A stretch of 64,000 nt of DNA from Leishmania donovani (lineage: Eukaryota > Euglenozoa > Kinetoplastea > Trypanosomatida > Trypanosomatidae). Shown here in pieces: positions 20,459 through 30,244 of the stretch; the first letter of the stretch is position 1; every line of letters begins with the position of its first letter. The notes beneath the pieces were generated by a model. It was not told the origin of the DNA, made no database searches, and was given only the letters and a program-made list of their open reading frames with translations. The stretch lies in NCBI RefSeq assembly GCF_000227135.1, contig NC_018251.1, forward strand, positions 461,806 to 525,805, read 5' to 3'. Both the position numbers and the translations under genes were made by a program.

Positions 20459-22885
20459 ATGCTGCGACGAAGCCATCCATGGCGCGTCATGACACCTCGC
20501 CAGGCGCTGCGCGTGCTGTCCCTGTCCCCCACAGCGGACCTTACGCCGGCATCCATCAAGAAGGCGTACATCCGGCAAACGTTGCAGTGCCACCCCGACC
20601 TGCACCCGAACAATCCAAATGCAAACGAAAACTTTCGCAACCTCTCAGACGCCTTTCGTGTGGCGCTCAAGGCGCTGGAGGCACAGCGGGGCGGCGGGTC
20701 CGCGGCGGGGCGGCGCAGCACCACCAGCGGTGCCGTCGATCTTTACGACCCGCAGGAAGCGCTGGAGTCGCTTCGGCAGGCGATGATTGCCTACCACAGA
20801 CATCAGCAGTCGAGCGAGGCGCCATCCACGCCCTCGTCGTCCTCCCCACCGTACGGGAAGCCGGAGAGCCACGCCGCTGGTGCTTTCTTCACGCCGACGC
20901 TGGAGGACGTGTCATCCGTTTGTCAGCGGGAGGCGGTCGCGATGCGCCGTGTGCACACTTTCTGCGCTGAACTTCCCGCGGTGTTGTGCGGCAGCCACTC
21001 CGCGGCCCTCTTCGAGGCTGTCGCTTTCTTTCACACACGCTATGTGGAGTCGATGTCGGCGTGCGTCATGCGATTTGCACAGAATCTGCCCATCATCGTG
21101 CGCCGTGTTGTGAAGCAGCGCCGTAGGTACGTAGACAACGGGTACTTGGCGGTGGCGCAAGGCATCGGCACCGGATCTCGGCCGCGCGGGCAGCGCATTG
21201 AAGACATGGCGATGAAGCCGCTGGTGTTGATGGGTGCACTCATCTTTGATCTGCCTGAAGGGGCTTCAAATGAGCGGCGGCAGTGCCTCGGCGAAGATGC
21301 GGTGGCGAGCGGCGGCGGCAGCAGCAGCACCTGCGGCGCGTCTCGCCCTGCCGATGTTCGTGTCTCAGACGAGCTGAAGTGTATCATCTATCCTGCGGAC
21401 AGCATCGCTGACATCACAGCAAAACTCGGCAGGTGGGAAGCGGCCAGCTTCGACCGACTAAAGCTGGAGCTGGCGATCGTGGACGTGAATCGACTGATGT
21501 CGGCTATGTTGGGGCTGCAGGACGAGGAAAGCAGCGGCCGCTCCGAGGCGCACCTCTCCGTGGAGCCGCACCTGAGCGAGAGCAGCGCCGCCGCGGCGAT
21601 GGTGTTGCGCACACTCCAGAAGCTTGCCGGCGATCTGTGTTGTCACTTCGACGCTGCCGTTGACAGCGGCGCCGTTACCGAGGCGATGGTGGAGGCGATG
21701 CGCCTGCAGGACAGTTGCGACACATCAGCCAGCGTGCAGGACGATATAGCGGCGCAGTCTCTAGAGACGCCAGCACTAGTCGCGCAGTGCCGGCAGCTAG
21801 CGGAACTGGCGTGTCCAACCATTCGTGGCAACATCGTCCTCACCTGGAAAGCAGTCGCGACGGACGAGCTGGTGAAGGATGACGCCGAACAGGCAGACGT
21901 CACAACGGCGCCGATGCCGTTAGTGGACGCATCTCAAACAGACAGCGCTGGGAAGGAGAAAGGAGGCGGTAAAGTCACACCACCCTTTCTCGTGGGGCGC
22001 CACTTGACGTGCTCCACCGCTGAGACGCTCTTCTTCTCCGTGTCCGTGACGCTGACGAGAGATCTACACGCCTTCCTACTACGTCTGCGCGGCGCACTGA
22101 AGAGGGTTGTGCAGTCCACCAATCAGTCGAAGCGCACGCTCTTTGAGCTGCTGCCACTGCGCGAGAGCATTGTGAAAGAGGAGTTCACTCGCATAGCCTC
22201 CGACGACGACGCCGACACGTCACCCTTCCGCTACCGTGGCCCTGTTAACTGCTTTCCACGCATCTGTAACATGGACACACACCGCGAGCACCAGCTGTGG
22301 AAACACCTCTACGTGCACCGCGAGTACGTTGCCAAGCACGCGCCCGCAATGAACCCACTCAACGTGTTCTACGAGTGCTTTCCTTACGACCCGGACGCAC
22401 CGGCGCACCGGCCGAGCTCTCTCGATGCGGACGGCAACGTGCTGGCGGGGTGGGTCAGCGGCGGCCCTGACGGCTGCGACAACGTCGTCATCACAGCGAC
22501 GCAACTCGACGACCCCGCGCACTTCACTGAGTGGCTAGAAGAGGTGGTGGAGCAGTCGTCGCTCAACCGCGAAACAGAAGAAATCCTGGCCAAGGCTGGC
22601 GTCGGCTACGTCAGCCGCGACCCCGTCTTGCCGCTAGCTAATTATCTCTCGTTCGTTAAGGCGTTCGCGCAGTCCACCGCGGTGCGCGCCGTGCTGGAGC
22701 GCAAGGACGGTGCACCACACAAGGGTACCGCCACGCCGGATGACATTGGCCTCGCCATCATCGTCTCACCCTCGCGGTGCGACGTTCGAGACGGTGGTCG
22801 TCTTTTCATTCCGTGGTACGTCGATCCTGCAATTCTGCTGGCTCTGCTCGACGACGCCGACACCTCGCAGCGACTCGATGTGTAA
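20459..22885 (+). CDS. J-domain protein of the TCAIM type (DUF4460/DUF4461), probably mitochondrial, 808 aa
   Basis: The N-terminus MLRRSHPWRVMTPRQALRVL is basic and lacks acidic residues, like a mitochondrial presequence. It leads into a J-domain with the HPD triad at residues 45-47 (TLQCHPDLHP), the motif that stimulates Hsp70 ATPase activity. The rest is not a classic DnaJ: there is no G/F region and no zinc-finger domain. The last 20-30 residues (ISERVDG-like: IVSPSRCDVRDGGRLFIPW) resemble the end of human TCAIM, a mitochondrial protein built from a J-like domain plus a long conserved domain, and the length order agrees. Low-complexity Ser/Gly/Ala inserts are scattered through the middle. 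An in-frame ATG at 20378 would add 27 residues read through a poly-C/poly-A run; I consider it less likely. Its partner Hsp70 and its role in these parasites are unknown to me. Confidence 0.72.
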   Translation: MLRRSHPWRVMTPRQALRVLSLSPTADLTPASIKKAYIRQTLQCHPDLHPNNPNANENFRNLSDAFRVALKALEAQRGGGSAAGRRSTTSGAVDLYDPQEALESLRQAMIAYHRHQQSSEAPSTPSSSSPPYGKPESHAAGAFFTPTLEDVSSVCQREAVAMRRVHTFCAELPAVLCGSHSAALFEAVAFFHTRYVESMSACVMRFAQNLPIIVRRVVKQRRRYVDNGYLAVAQGIGTGSRPRGQRIEDMAMKPLVLMGALIFDLPEGASNERRQCLGEDAVASGGGSSSTCGASRPADVRVSDELKCIIYPADSIADITAKLGRWEAASFDRLKLELAIVDVNRLMSAMLGLQDEESSGRSEAHLSVEPHLSESSAAAAMVLRTLQKLAGDLCCHFDAAVDSGAVTEAMVEAMRLQDSCDTSASVQDDIAAQSLETPALVAQCRQLAELACPTIRGNIVLTWKAVATDELVKDDAEQADVTTAPMPLVDASQTDSAGKEKGGGKVTPPFLVGRHLTCSTAETLFFSVSVTLTRDLHAFLLRLRGALKRVVQSTNQSKRTLFELLPLRESIVKEEFTRIASDDDADTSPFRYRGPVNCFPRICNMDTHREHQLWKHLYVHREYVAKHAPAMNPLNVFYECFPYDPDAPAHRPSSLDADGNVLAGWVSGGPDGCDNVVITATQLDDPAHFTEWLEEVVEQSSLNRETEEILAKAGVGYVSRDPVLPLANYLSFVKAFAQSTAVRAVLERKDGAPHKGTATPDDIGLAIIVSPSRCDVRDGGRLFIPWYVDPAILLALLDDADTSQRLDV

Positions 22886-25800
22886 GCGGGACCCAGCGCC
22901 CACGATGCGCGACAGCAGCAGCAGCAGCAGGTAACGCGAACGAGCCCGAGCCTCCGAGAGAATCTTCCACAGAAAAACAGAACCCTAACAGCAACACCAA
23001 CACAAGCGCACCCGCACCAGCAAGCAAAATAGCCGCGAGCACGCACACGCCCACAGCCGCCCGACACCCCCATGCCACGCCCGAACCCTGCGGCCCCGGC
23101 CACCACCACCACCCCCTACCGCGGCGCCAACCCCCCCCCGCCCCCCTTTGGGCCGCGACCTGGCCCCCAAAAACGGCGGGCGGCGGCCGCCACCCCATCA
23201 CCCGACAACGAAGGGACCGGGCCCCAAAGCCCCCCACGCCGCGAAGCACACAGCCACACAAACGCAGCCCACAAGGCCACAACACCAAACAAAACCAACA
23301 GCACCCCCTTTACCCAACCCACGCCTTTTTCAATGAAATACCAAAGAAACCCCGCCCATGGCGGCACCCCCCCCCCGGCCACCCAAGCACGGCCCCCACC
23401 TGCAGGCGGCGCGAGGCCCGGGCTTGGGACACGCAGAAGCCCTTCCCCAGCACACGGATGGCACAAGCGCGCCCATTGCAGCAGGCCAAAAAAGCGCAGC
23501 GCCACCCAGCAGCTTGGCGCCGGCACCAGCGGCGACAAACCGCCCCGACCCACCGACGCCAACGGCACACGACCCTGTCACCACGAAAGGCGGCGCAACA
23601 CCCCACGGATAAAGCGAGACTTCCCAGCGCCCACGACGTAAAACAAGTGGCCGATCCTTTGGAAATGCCGTGGCGTTGTTCGTGGCTTTGTGAAAAAAAG
23701 AAGCAAAACCCCAGAGCACCCAAAAAAGGGTGCCCTTTTTAAAGCGACTGCGCCACAACCCAGCCTTTTGGGGCCAACGCCACCAGCCATGAAAAAAAAA
23801 AACACCCCCGGCCCCGCCAGCGGCACCACAACCCCCCGCTTCGAAAAAAACGAAAAGAACACGAGCACTGCGGCGTTTCAGAAATTCCATAGAATCAAGC
23901 CCAACGCCAAGACACGCCAGGAGCCGCCATCCTGAACCCCAGCAAACCATTTTAAGACAAAAGGCACCGTTTACGACCCAAGCGGCGTTTCTTAAAGAAG
24001 CCGCACATCCCGAGGCCCACCAAAAGAAAAGCGAACACCAAGCACCACAAGGCAAAGGAAGACGCGTTTTGAACGGTTCACCCCGCGGCCCCCCCCCCCG
24101 GCAAAAAGCGCCTAGCCCGCAGGCCGCCATGGCATTTGCCGAAACGAAAAAGCCCGGTGTGAAAATAGTCATTTGTACACCCCACATCCGCCCCACAAAA
24201 AAAGGCAACGGGTAAAAAAGAGACCGCATTCATCCTAAACTTGATGTATCCCAGCCTTTGCCGGAACAAGCGGGGAAAATCGCACCGCGAAAACCGATGG
24301 AGAGAAAGCACTTCTCAACAAAAAAAAAAAAACAAAATCATTGCCCCACCAGCCCGAGCAAAAAACCCACAGCGGAACAGGCACCCGAGGGAAACAACGG
24401 CAAAACCCGAGACCAAGCACCAAATAAAATTGGACCAAGCACCGCGGGACCCGAAAAGTAAAAACCAACACGTAGACGTCAAAGACGCGTTTTTTTCCGC
24501 GGCTTTCGGGTTTGTGTAGCGAAGCAAAAATAAAGCGGGCGTAAAAGTTTGCTGGCCATCGGGCGCGGGGCGTTGGGAAAACATTGGCCTCTCCTTCGAA
24601 AAAACCAAAGACAGCCCAGACATTGTCATTCCGCACCTTTTGAAAATAAAAAGCCGCAAAATCTGGTTCGGAAATGCCGTTTTGAGGGGCGCGCGCGCCA
24701 ACCACCGGGCCCGCAAGGTCTTAAAGAAATGCAAGCCGGGCGCCCTGGGCTCCAAGAAAAAGCACCATTCCTAATTTTAGTCATCGCGCCGGCTTTTTTC
24801 TGCCAACACACCGCTTCGATTCTCCAAGGTTAGTATTTTACGATAACGATGTTTTTTTTTTTTCAGGTCACCCATAACAATATATAGCCGCCAAAGTCGC
24901 TTTTCTAATTGAAGCGCAAAAAAAAATGGCCGTTTCCCTTTAAAGTTTTCGAAAGCGTTTGGGCGCCTCTTTCGCTGAAGCTTCGGTCTCCGCGCTGAAA
25001 GGGGCCTCACCCCCGCGCCAGCGCCACGGTAACCCCGGCCAACCCCCCCCCCCCACACACACACACCAAAAAAAATACGGGCGTGTAAACAGATTGCGCG
25101 AACAGCGGCTGGATACCCGGAAAAAACCCGCAACCCCGCCGCCCCCGTGGCGGCTGTCCTTTCTCCTCGCGCTACGCCGTTTGCCTACCCGCGCGCGGGC
25201 TCATGTTTGGTCGCTTAGCGTAAAAAATGCTTCCCGGAGATGCCAAAGTGCTTTTTTTTGCCGTTTTGCCAGCACTTTATTATTCCGTAATTCATCGTGA
25301 ACCCCTTTTCCGGAGAGCCTAGGATGTTGCACTCCCCCGCATATATATATATATATGTTGCCCGCAATTTTTGTCCGCCGAACTGTTTTTTTTTTTTTCT
25401 GGTGGCCCGGCAAAGTAAAAGATTAAAATGCGAAAAAAACCATCAAAAAAATTTGAAAATGCCAACAAGCATTTTTTTTTTATCTGCGCTGTCAGAAGTC
25501 ATGTTAGACTGTTCATCGTGTTTGTTTTCTCGGGCAGTAAAGGCGCCATTTCCACCGACGGCGCGCGTAGTTTACCACACCCCTGAAAAATGCGTTCCGA
25601 AATGTTTTGCAAAGAGTTTTCAGAAAACTAGGGTTTAAAAGATGAGCGGGTCCTTGGGCTCTGCGTTTGTTCCGCGCATTTCTACCGAGACCCCCGAAAA
25701 AAATGCTCATGTCGGAAACGTGTGCTGCATCAACTGCTTTGTGGCCAGGGCCACAAAAAAAAATGTTTTAAATTCTTTTAAAGAAAAAGAGCGTTTCACT

Positions 25801-25923
25801 GAACATCTGTGAATTACAAAAAAAATACCTCTCTTTCACCCACCCTTGTATTTTAAAAAGCTCTTTTTATGGACTTCAAAGTTTCTTGGGCTTGTTTTTA
25901 CCGGCGTCTTCAAAGCCTGGGTT
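22886..25923. other. Compositionally anomalous gene-free block
   Basis: After a short (CAG)n run (22912-22931) the + strand turns A/C-rich and poor in T, with many runs of A and C. This is unlike the C/T- and TG-rich spacers elsewhere. Beyond about 24.8 kb it becomes A/T-richer, with an (AT)n run at 25341-25357. No reading frame resembles a known protein; the long minus-strand frames are Gly/Phe/Trp/Cys-rich readings of the skewed composition. It includes a diverged antisense SIDER-like copy (about 23.15-23.69 kb). It could be a retroposon graveyard, foreign DNA or poor-quality sequence. Confidence 0.6.
23150..23690 (-). mobile_element. Diverged SIDER-like element, antisense
   Basis: Reading the minus strand, this stretch is colinear with the clean copies. 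It contains tcgtggtgacag followed, 117 bases on (119 in copy F), by the exact 19-base word cgcttgtgccatccgtgtg. Between them are alignable patches including ctggrtggcgctgcg. The far end (ggccaggtcgcg...aaagggg, near 23150) resembles the common 3' end. The 5' limit near 23690 is approximate. Substitutions and indels are frequent, so it is much older than, or sequenced much worse than, copies B to H. Confidence 0.6.
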
Positions 25924-26342
25924 TATCCCCGCCAAAGGCCAGCCCGCTTCTCGTGGTGACAGAGTCATGCACCGACGACGTAGGGGGAGGTCGGAGTGAG
26001 TCACCGCCACTGCTGTCGGCGGTCAGGTCCTGGATGGCGCTGCGGTGGGGGCACCTGCAACAGTGAGCACGCTTGTGCCATCCGTGTGGTGGGTGGAGCT
26101 CCGGCGTGACTCTGGCGTGCCCCCCACCCGGCCCTCACACTGCCCTGCTGGTGGGGGAGCCTGGGCCACCGCGGGCGGGATGCGGCGGGTGGGGACGGGC
26201 ATGGTGGTGGGGGGGCGGCTGTGGGGCGGCCTGCGGGGTCAGGGGCGAGTGGATTGTGAGGCGCGGGGTCCTTGCCGTGATGCGTGCCTGCTGCTGCTTT
26301 TCGCGAGGCGATGGGGCCTGCGGGCAGGGCTGTGTCGAGCGG
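25924..26342 (+). mobile_element. SIDER-like retroposon, copy D, truncated at both ends
   Basis: It begins inside the element at tatccccgccaaaggcc, so the first 110 bases or so are missing. It stops at gctgtgtcgagcg, so the last 35 are missing too. In between it is gap-free and differs from copy F at only about three positions in 420. It is therefore a clean copy set beside the anomalous block. Loss of the 5' end is typical of LINE-type retroposition; loss of the 3' end needs recombination or a misjoin. Confidence 0.85.
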
Positions 26343-27613
26343 GTGTCGGCTGATGTTTCGTCCCGGGCGTGTTTTTGGAATGAGGGGCGGCAACCGTTTT
26401 TTTTTTTCCGGTGGGGCTAGGGCGTTGGCCGGGGGCATGAAGCAGCGGAGGGGATTGGCAAGAGAGTTTTTCAGTGGGAAGAGGTATATCTTGTGGAAAA
26501 AGGTGACGGAGTCTGTTGGATACGCGGGTTTTTGCGGCGAGATCGCGGGTGTGTTTCGCTACCGAAGCGGCGGTTACTTGTAGGTGTGGGAAACCTGGGT
26601 GTTTGCCGGGCCTGGATGAAAAACGACGTAGCTGTGGGATTGCCAGCGTCAGGCGTGCAAAGTCGTATTAATAGCCCCCCTCTTCCAAGTTTTCAGTGAA
26701 CTGCTTGGCCTGCACGACCCATCCCCACCCCCGCTCAAGGAGGCACCCGGCCCGTCTTTGTGCCGTCGGTGAAAATCGTCCAAAGTGCCTCTCTTTCCAT
26801 CGTTTCGAGATTACGCGTTGCCTCGGCCCCGCGCTCCGATCAGTAAGATGGAGAGGGGTCGCCGGCGGAAGGAACGCGTGAGCCATCGGAGAAAAGCTTA
26901 CGCTCTCAGGAAGGTGTGTCGCCAACTGAAGTAGGTCTCTCGGCTGACGTGCCCGCGGGGGCGCGCAGAAGCAGAAGAGCTCGCTTACGGGGCGCTGAAA
27001 AGGTCAGGGGTGGCGCCTTGATGCAGTGACATTCGCAGTGATTACTCCTGAAAAGAGAAGCTGGTAGGTAAGAAGATGTAATGTTTTAGGTGATGGTCTC
27101 AAAAACTTGTGGACTCTAGCATTTTCCTGCAAGCCAGAGGTTGCAGCGCCGCTTCTATAGACTTTACTGCTTAGGTTTTTTTTTGTTGAAGAGCATGTAT
27201 GAACCACTTTTGTCGTGGTTTGGGTGGCTGTGCGGTGAGGAGGCTCTTCAGTGAACCCAATCGATTCTGTTTCTCCTGGCTAATATCAGTGCTTGCAAGG
27301 CTGTGATTGGTAGTCGCTGAGCTCCACGTAAGGTGCTTGAATTTGTAGAGAGGTGAGCGCGACGGGAAAATCGACTTCCACAATTAACATCATTGAAGCA
27401 GTTTCCTTATCGTAAAGAGCCTGTGGAAAGAACGGATGGTGATCCCTCTTCGTAGTGCTTGCCGCATACCCGAAAGAAGGAACCTGAGCAGTGGTTCGAT
27501 CCATCCCTGCTTCAGGTACCCAGAATGCTCGCATACACAATCCCTTTTCTCATCTGACTTTTTTCCACCTAATTCTCAATCATTAACAGTAATTTAGGTA
27601 CAACGGAAAAGTG
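26343..27613. other. Intergenic, no gene seen
   Basis: Mixed-composition DNA without the (CA)n and long pyrimidine tracts typical of the rest of the window. A poly-T lies at 26399-26408 and another at 27177-27184. An 85-residue minus-strand frame (26668-26925) has no recognisable domain. Confidence 0.5.
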
Positions 27614-28378
27614 ATGCCTCCGCGCAAGGTAGACGCGCAAGTCAGCGTGGTGGAAAAGATCGTCGAGCGACCGTCCGTTCTCGACGTGACGTTGGCGAAG
27701 ATCGATGTGAACCAGTACGACGCTGCTTACCCTTTCCGGCTTAGGGTCGTTCTCTGTGGGAAGAAAAAGCGCACCTCGCTTGATGAGACCTGGGAGAAGC
27801 TGGCTGCGGAGATAAAGCTACAGTGCGACAAAGCGAATCCTTTCTTCGATGCCTCTCAGAACAGCCAGCTTGGGTCTTTGATCATGGACTACGGAGAGTA
27901 TTTTATGCAAATTGTCGAAGGTCCAGAAGGCTACGTTTTCCGCTTTGCAGAGGAGATGAAGTCAGTGCCGCTCGTCGATACAAACAGCGTGCGCATTCTG
28001 TTTCTCGACGACGATGTCCCCACCACTATTTGCGTCGGAATCACCCTGATAGACAAAGTGCCACCCTCATCTTTGGTGATCAGCTCAGCGGAGAAGAGCA
28101 CGGAAGAAGTTACGCAAGGAGTTGCACACGACTTGTCATCTATTCTAGAACTTGCTTCTCAGGGTAACAGCCAGATGGGAAGGATGAAGAGCGTGTTTGC
28201 TGAGAACGCCAAGGTGAACTACCCAAAGCTGTTCCCCAAAGTGGAAATGCTTGAGGCGTATATTAATAGCGACAGCTTTTTCACTCTTGACGAGTTTGTG
28301 GACAATTTCTGCAAACCTGCGCATCTGGCCCGCGATGAGGAAATCAATCACCCCGCGGCAGACCCGCTGAAGCACTGA
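27614..28378 (+). CDS. TEX47-like protein (BLUF-related fold family), 254 aa
   Basis: The middle (about residues 40-150) reads like the BLUF-related domain of TEX47: a strand-rich start (FRLRVVLCG), a helix, then LIMDYGEYFMQIVEGPEGYVF, where the family has a hydrophobic strand followed by E(G/S)S. The C-terminus gives the best support. The spacing L.PK...LEAYINSDSFFTL..FV..F.KP.H...DEE..HP aligns end to end with human TEX47, a testis-expressed protein whose function is poorly known. The start MPPRKVD follows a short spacer; the neighbouring cyclophilin also begins MPPRK. Orthologues often occur in flagellated organisms, so a flagellar role is possible but is inference. No flavin-binding claim is made. 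Confidence 0.65.
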   Translation: MPPRKVDAQVSVVEKIVERPSVLDVTLAKIDVNQYDAAYPFRLRVVLCGKKKRTSLDETWEKLAAEIKLQCDKANPFFDASQNSQLGSLIMDYGEYFMQIVEGPEGYVFRFAEEMKSVPLVDTNSVRILFLDDDVPTTICVGITLIDKVPPSSLVISSAEKSTEEVTQGVAHDLSSILELASQGNSQMGRMKSVFAENAKVNYPKLFPKVEMLEAYINSDSFFTLDEFVDNFCKPAHLARDEEINHPAADPLKH

Positions 28379-28764
28379 TGTAAAAACAGCGCGCACTGGC
28401 GCTGTCATGCTTTTGATGTACGGAGACGAAGTGAAAGTCAGATGCCTGTTTGGATTCTTTATCAAGTCGTGGAGATTACCATTGTGACGGTAAAATGAAC
28501 CCGTGCGGTTTACGCAAACAGGCAAACACAAACGCATGAGCTAGGCTTGGGAACAGATAAAAATGTCACTAGGCAGACAAAGAGGGCGAAGATCGCAGCT
28601 AAGTCCCATGCGAAAAGGTATAATATGCCATGATCGCATTGGCGTTTCCTCGGCCTCTAACGACATCTTTCTTTCTACCCGTTTTTGTGATGGATCACCG
28701 ATACTCTGCTTTCCCAGAATCGGAAGAAAGACAACTTGTCGTTCTTCCCGAACCTCAACTCACA
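28379..28764. other. Intergenic spacer
   Basis: Short A/G-rich spacer without (CA)n. A pyrimidine tract lies at 28647-28686, before the cyclophilin acceptor. No gene is seen. Confidence 0.55.
28657..28717 (+). promoter_or_regulatory. Predicted trans-splice acceptor for cyclophilin
   Basis: The tract ctttctttctacccgttttt and a second short tract gctttcccag place the acceptor AG at 28716-28717. This makes 28765 the first ATG and excludes the longer in-frame start at 28630. Confidence 0.5.
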
Positions 28765-29358
28765 ATGCCTCCGAGAAAGGCAATAACAAAGGTGAAGTTG
28801 CACAGCGCTGAGAGTGTTGATACCGACCTCCAGAACTGTTTGTTGCGCATCGATAAGGGTACCGACGTGTATGGGATGTTGGTGATTGAGTTGGACAGTG
28901 GCCGCTCTCCCAAGGCGTGCGAGCTCGTTGCTCAAAACATTCCTGCGTCAAACACAACCGACAAGAGTCGCGGAAAGCAGGGTGTTTACAAGAACTGCCG
29001 TTTTACGCGCCTGACCAAAGAAGGAATTCAGACTGGCGAAGTTGTTCCGGCTGCCAAACCTGTTCCCGCAGCCGAGCTGGAGGGCGAGATAGGTCGCGTG
29101 CCGCACTGCTACGGCGCAGTATCGCTGTGTCGAAGCTCGACCTCTTTCGACGGATCACAGTTTTTCATCTGTCTTACCAGCGATTCTGTGGAGCTCGATC
29201 ACTTAAACAAGAAGCACGTTTGCTTTGGACGCGTTGTCGAGGGACATGATGTCTTGGCAGCTTTGCAGAGTGATTTGGCCGAATATTCTGGCGACATGGG
29301 CCTAGTCCGCAAGGACTGTCCGTATGTGATGGCGGAGCTCAGCTACGCATCGATGTAA
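28765..29358 (+). CDS. Cyclophilin-type peptidyl-prolyl cis-trans isomerase, 197 aa
   Basis: Cyclophilins catalyse cis-trans isomerisation of peptide bonds before proline and assist folding or act in complexes. Diagnostic pieces are the GSQFFICL word (in the family, GSQFFI), HVCFGRVVEGHDVL (family H..FG.V..G..V) and VELDHLNKKH before it. The early strand VIELDSGRSPKAC matches the family's (F).(I/V).(L/D).....P.(T/A)..(N/F). The usual catalytic Arg-Ile-Ile/Val-Pro patch is not obvious: here the matching zone reads YKNCRFTRLTKEG, so activity may be reduced. An insertion (about residues 85-105, PVPAAELEGEIGR) separates the two halves. The N-terminal MPPRKAITKVK is basic and could be a short extension. 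An upstream in-frame ATG at 28630 would add a hydrophobic leader but lies before the predicted splice site. Which numbered trypanosomatid cyclophilin this is cannot be told. Confidence 0.85.
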   Translation: MPPRKAITKVKLHSAESVDTDLQNCLLRIDKGTDVYGMLVIELDSGRSPKACELVAQNIPASNTTDKSRGKQGVYKNCRFTRLTKEGIQTGEVVPAAKPVPAAELEGEIGRVPHCYGAVSLCRSSTSFDGSQFFICLTSDSVELDHLNKKHVCFGRVVEGHDVLAALQSDLAEYSGDMGLVRKDCPYVMAELSYASM

Positions 29359-29650
29359 ACTAGTTTCACGGCTTGAACTTGCTGCATTGAAATGCTATCA
29401 AGCAACGACAAAAAAAAAACAAATGATGCTTTTCTCTAGAGAGCGGTCTTGCTCATTTCGTACGCCACAGTGCGTTTGGATGGGCTTCAAAGTGCGGTTC
29501 TTTTGTGTGCGCCTTCACTTTCAAGCGAACGATGCTATTTGCTGCCACTTCTGTTACGGATTACGCTCTTTTATCTCATTCGCCAATGTCGGCGTCTTGT
29601 TGCCGGTTTCATTACTACGGTCCTAAGGTGTATCGGAAAGTGCCTTTTTG
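29359..29650. other. Intergenic spacer
   Basis: Short unique spacer. A likely trans-splice acceptor AG lies at 29626-29627 (tttcattactacggtcctaag), 24 bases before the TRAPPC6 start. Confidence 0.5.
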
Positions 29651-30244
29651 ATGGCTTCCAAAACGCGATCGGTACATGTGAGCGAGGCGGCATCTTCTGC
29701 GCTCACACTGGAGGCTATTACTCACATATGCTCAAGGAGGCTGAGAGATTCTACCAATTCTGATGACAGAATCGCAGCCGAGTACGAGAAAGACCATCTC
29801 CTTGAACGGCAGGGGATTATTATCGGACTGCGTCTGATGGAGCGGCTTCTATACCGAGAACCGGTCTTTGGTGGAACCTCTACCGACATTGTCCGCTATG
29901 TTGGGTACACAATGTGGAAGGCCATCTTCGGCAAAAAGGTTGACTCAATCAAGGCGATCGATAGCATATATCACTTGTCAGACAACGACTTTCGATGGCT
30001 CCAGGGGTTTCCTCAGCTTAAAGGGCAGGACCGCGTCCAGACGCTAGCAAGTTCAGAAGGCGAGGGCTCAAAGGATGGCTACACCGAGGAGCCAGTCGGC
30101 CCTGTGTCGCACAGAGATGTTCTCCTGTACACAGTTGGTATTATCAAGGGTGCCACACATCCTCTTCTGGGCGAAAGTAGCCTCGCCGTGACGGGAACTC
30201 ATACGAAAGAGGGCGAAACCTTTTTCACTCTTGATTTTAGGTGA
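29651..30244 (+). CDS. TRAPPC6: TRAPP complex subunit 6 (Trs33 homologue), 197 aa
   Basis: TRAPP complexes tether vesicles at the Golgi and act as GEFs for Rab1- and Rab11-type GTPases; Trs33/TRAPPC6 is a core subunit with the Bet3 fold. The sequence shows the family order. A first helix comes before GLRLMERLLYREPVF (in the family, G.RL.ERL). It is followed by DIVRYVGYTMWKAIFGKKVDSIKA (I.FIC.DFW...F.KQID.L), then YHLSDNDFRWLQ and, after an acidic insert (ASSEGEGSKDGYTEE), VSHRDVLLYTVGIIKGATHPLLG (family FTCGLIRGAL..LG). The last strand is ETFFTLDF. The insert and N-terminal extension make it longer than the human protein. The start is the first ATG after the probable acceptor. Confidence 0.85.
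   Translation: MASKTRSVHVSEAASSALTLEAITHICSRRLRDSTNSDDRIAAEYEKDHLLERQGIIIGLRLMERLLYREPVFGGTSTDIVRYVGYTMWKAIFGKKVDSIKAIDSIYHLSDNDFRWLQGFPQLKGQDRVQTLASSEGEGSKDGYTEEPVGPVSHRDVLLYTVGIIKGATHPLLGESSLAVTGTHTKEGETFFTLDFR

Noticed and set aside
23330..24229. A 299-residue minus-strand open frame
   Set aside because: Its Gly/Phe/Trp/Cys-rich composition follows from skewed A/C-rich DNA; part of it overlaps the diverged SIDER-like element and no domain is visible.
22886..25923. Strand-switch region (transcription start or stop zone)
   Set aside because: All confident genes on both sides are on the + strand and none on the minus strand was found.
26668..26925. An 85-residue minus-strand frame
   Set aside because: No domain, no start context, and against the direction of all genes in the window.
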